A stretch of 16,595 nt of DNA from Thermoflexus sp042408365 (GTDB lineage Bacteria > Chloroflexota > Anaerolineae > Thermoflexales > Thermoflexaceae), in the NCBI RefSeq assembly GCF_042408365.1, contig NZ_JBHOQJ010000020.1, positions 1 through 16,595 of the forward strand. Reading direction: 5' to 3'. Positions 14,817-16,595 of this stretch are shown piece by piece. The notes beneath the pieces were generated by a model that was given only the letters and a program-made list of their open reading frames with translations, was not told the DNA's origin and ran no database searches. Made by a program: the position numbers and the translations under genes. Numbering within the stretch: position 1 is the stretch's first letter; each line of letters starts with the position of its first letter.

Positions 14817-16247
14817 TCAGTATGCGCGCGCGAATACGGCCATTTCGGCCGCTGGCTCCCCGCAGACGATGCACCGGCCTTGACCACCCGGCTGCTCCAG
14901 CGGGATGCATCGATTGGTCGCTGTGGTGTCCGCCTTGATTTTCGCCTCGCACTCGGGGCTTCCGCACCACCATGCCCAGGCGAACCCATCGGCCACTGCC
15001 TCCCGGAGCTGGTCGTAGGTCTCTGGGTAGTGGGTGTGGGCCTTATGGAAGGCTAGGGCCCGTTGATAAAGATCCGCCTGAATCGTGCTCAGGGTTTCCT
15101 GCACCGCGCCCAGGAGGCCATCGATGGGAACCGCTCGCTTCCGGGAAGCCCCCGGTTGGTCCCGGCGGGCTAACACCACCTGGCGCTCTGCCACATCCCG
15201 CGGGCCGATTTCGATCCGCAGCGGCACCCCACGCAGCTCCCATTCGTTGAATTTCCAGCCTGGCGTGTATTCCTCTCGCGCATCCACCGCCACCCGGATC
15301 TCCGGTTCCAGCATCCGTCGCACCTGCTCACACGCCTCCAACACCTGAGAGCGTTCCTCATCGCTCTTCCAGATAGGCACCACAATGACCTGGATGGGCG
15401 CCAGGCGGGGTGGGAGGATCAACCCGTGGTCGTCCCCGTGCACCATGATCACAGCGCCCACCATCCGCGTGGAGAGGCCATGGGACGTGGTCCATGCGTA
15501 TTGCATTTGATTTTGGGCGTCAAGGAAGCGGATCTCGAAGGCCCGTGAGAAGTTCTGGCCCAGATTATGGGAGGTGGCGGATTGCAACGCGCGGCCATCC
15601 CCCATCATGGCCTCGATGGTATAGCTGCGTAGCGCACCAGCGAACTTCTCCGATTCGCTTTTGCGGCCCTGGATCACCGGAATAGCGGCATCCTCCACCG
15701 CAAAATCTGTATAGAGATCTAACACCTGCAAAGCTTCCTCTTCCGCCTCCTCATAAGTAGCGAAGACCGAGTGGGCTTCCTGCCAGAGGAACTCCAAGGT
15801 CCGCAGGAAAGGCCGGGTCCGCTTTTCCCAGCGCACCACATTGCACCACTGGTTAATACGCAACGGAAGATCCCGATAGGACTGGATCCACTGGGCATAC
15901 ATGTAACCGATGATGGTTTCAGAGGTCGGTCGCACCACCAGAGGCTCTTCCAGCGTCTCCCCGCCTCCGATGGTGACCACGGCCAATTCCGGTGAGAAGC
16001 CGCTCACGTGCTCTTTCTCTTTTTGGATGAATGAGTAGGGGATGAAAATCGGGAAATAGGCGTTCCGATAGCCGTGGGCTTTGAACCGTCGATCCACGGC
16101 CGCCTGGATGTTCTCCCAGATCGCGTAGCCGTAAGGTCGGAAGACAATGCATCCTCGCACCGGAGCGTAATCCGCCAGCTCAGCCTCCCGGATGACATCC
16201 AGATACCATTGACTGTAATCCTCATGGCGAGGCGTGATTCGAGCCAT
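14817..16247 (-). CDS. proS: Prolyl-tRNA synthetase, archaeal/Thermus type
   Basis: This 476-residue class II aminoacyl-tRNA synthetase charges tRNA-Pro. It shows the motif 2 region RPTSETIIGYMY (106-117) through RWEKRTRPF (139-147), and motif 3 near GDDHGLILPPRLAP (271-284). There is no YbaK-like editing insertion between motifs 2 and 3. A C-terminal domain with C428, C433, C459 and C462 should bind zinc, and the chain ends FARAY with the terminal Tyr typical of this type. The length equals T. thermophilus ProRS (477). The ATG at 16247 has GGAGG 7 nt upstream; a GTG at 16262 would add five residues but overlaps that site. A strong promoter lies about 180 bp upstream. Confidence 0.95.
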   Translation of the reverse strand: MARITPRHEDYSQWYLDVIREAELADYAPVRGCIVFRPYGYAIWENIQAAVDRRFKAHGYRNAYFPIFIPYSFIQKEKEHVSGFSPELAVVTIGGGETLEEPLVVRPTSETIIGYMYAQWIQSYRDLPLRINQWCNVVRWEKRTRPFLRTLEFLWQEAHSVFATYEEAEEEALQVLDLYTDFAVEDAAIPVIQGRKSESEKFAGALRSYTIEAMMGDGRALQSATSHNLGQNFSRAFEIRFLDAQNQMQYAWTTSHGLSTRMVGAVIMVHGDDHGLILPPRLAPIQVIVVPIWKSDEERSQVLEACEQVRRMLEPEIRVAVDAREEYTPGWKFNEWELRGVPLRIEIGPRDVAERQVVLARRDQPGASRKRAVPIDGLLGAVQETLSTIQADLYQRALAFHKAHTHYPETYDQLREAVADGFAWAWWCGSPECEAKIKADTTATNRCIPLEQPGGQGRCIVCGEPAAEMAVFARAY

Positions 16248-16279
16248 CGTCCAGCCTCCCACCTATCCCCAGATGAATT

Positions 16280-16316
16280 GTTGAGGGTTTGTTGGGCGAG
16301 AAGCTTCTCCCTCAAC
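16280..16316 (-). promoter_or_regulatory. Hairpin in the proS leader
   Basis: GTTGAGGG (16280-16287) and CCCTCAAC (16309-16316) are perfect complements. Between them lies the 12-bp palindrome GAGAAGCTTCTC (16298-16309), which overlaps the stem by one base and offers an alternative fold. The element is in the predicted proS 5' leader, about 33 nt before the ATG. I did not find the T-box consensus, so the mechanism is unknown. Confidence 0.4.
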
Positions 16317-16423
16317 TCCTTTCCCTATCCAGGCTTAACGGGCCTTGTTGGTTGTCGGGCGCTTTGGCATCTGCCCCGCTTTGTAAGAAGAGACCGACGG
16401 CGCAACTGCTGCTCGTGAAAGCT

Positions 16424-16452
16424 ATTGTAATCACCCTTGAAGGCCTTTTCAA
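16424..16452 (-). promoter_or_regulatory. Sigma-70-type promoter for proS
   Basis: On the minus strand TTGAAA (16452-16447) and TACAAT (16429-16424) are separated by exactly 17 bp. Each matches the consensus at five of six positions. Transcription would start near 16417, giving a leader of about 170 nt before the proS ATG. A dyad CTTGAA/TTCAAG (16436-16441/16448-16453) overlaps the -35 and could be an operator. Confidence 0.65.
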
Positions 16453-16576
16453 GCGCGTCTCGACCCACAGGGTATGCCCCAGCTTTGTAGGGGGCAGTCG
16501 TGGGTAGCACCCTATGTCCAACATTCAAGAGGGCTATGCGGTCAGGGGAATCGCCCCATCCCCCCTTCCCCCTCCC

Positions 16577-16595
16577 CGCGCGGCAAAGCCGCGCG
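16577..16595. terminator. GC hairpin at the right edge
   Basis: CGCGCGGC (16577-16584) and GCCGCGCG (16588-16595) pair around AAA. A C/T-rich tract precedes it. The structure may continue past the window, for example with a G-rich mirror arm, and could be the terminator of a neighbouring gene. Confidence 0.35.

Larger units (their letters stand above)
16248..16595. other. 348-bp region upstream of proS without a clear gene
   Basis: It contains the proS leader hairpin, the proS promoter, a two-part stem at 16463-16467/16501-16505 with inner arms 16475-16480/16491-16496, a near-direct repeat TGCCCC-(A)-GCTTTGTA at 16372-16385 and 16475-16489, a pyrimidine tract (about 16553-16577) and an edge hairpin. 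A 67-codon minus-strand frame (16325-16528) has protein-like composition, but the promoter lies within it and it has no recognisable family. Confidence 0.6.

Noticed and set aside
14276..14989. A 237-codon minus-strand frame overlapping the aldolase-domain gene and the proS end
   Set aside because: Low-complexity Pro/Arg/Ser/Gly translation in a shifted frame of two well-supported genes.
16325..16528. A 67-codon minus-strand frame upstream of proS as a real gene
   Set aside because: Composition is suggestive, but a near-consensus promoter for proS lies inside it and I recognise no family; kept only as a finding.

Overview
The window is GC-rich and densely coded, and it reads as chromosomal DNA from a bacterium. 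It is most consistent with a thermophilic member of the Chloroflexota. That placement is an inference from the high GC, the Thermus/archaeal-type prolyl-tRNA synthetase without an editing insertion, and a secreted protein with ETGH repeats of a kind I associate with Chloroflexota. I recognised no tRNA or rRNA gene, insertion sequence or CRISPR array.

Layout. (1) Positions 83-1147 hold two tightly coupled TrkA-type K+ channel regulators, one with only the nucleotide-binding domain and one with both RCK domains. (2) Positions 1148-1646 are a 499-bp regulatory gap. It holds a 23-bp perfect hairpin, a pair of matching operator palindromes 32 bp apart, and a structured leader. (3) Positions 1647-5745 are a glycerol/dihydroxyacetone (DHA) block: glpF, dhaK, dhaL, glpK. 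(4) Positions 5908-9228 encode a GlpA-type glycerol-3-phosphate dehydrogenase flavoprotein that lacks the usual C-terminal Fe-S region. It is followed by a succinate-dehydrogenase-type Fe-S subunit, two small cytochrome b anchor subunits and a methyltransferase-like protein with a Cys-rich tail. (5) Positions 9341-12500 hold a DJ-1/PfpI protein, dhaM, HPr (ptsH) and enzyme I (ptsI). (6) On the minus strand, positions 16247 down to 12665 hold proS, a class II aldolase-domain protein with an unrecognised N-terminal half, and the secreted ETGH-repeat protein. The proS promoter region fills the right end.

How the genes fit together. GlpF admits glycerol, GlpK phosphorylates it, and the GlpA-like flavoprotein oxidises glycerol-3-phosphate to DHAP. 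DHA itself is phosphorylated by DhaK/DhaL, using phosphate relayed from PEP through enzyme I, HPr and DhaM. All three relay proteins are encoded here and no sugar permease is visible, so the PTS looks dedicated to DHA.

The most unusual feature is the GlpA + SdhB/C/D-like arrangement. It suggests a complex-II-like glycerol-3-phosphate:quinone oxidoreductase in which GlpA replaces SdhA and the SDH modules replace GlpB/GlpC. The gene order and missing domains are read from the sequence; the assembly of such a complex is inference.
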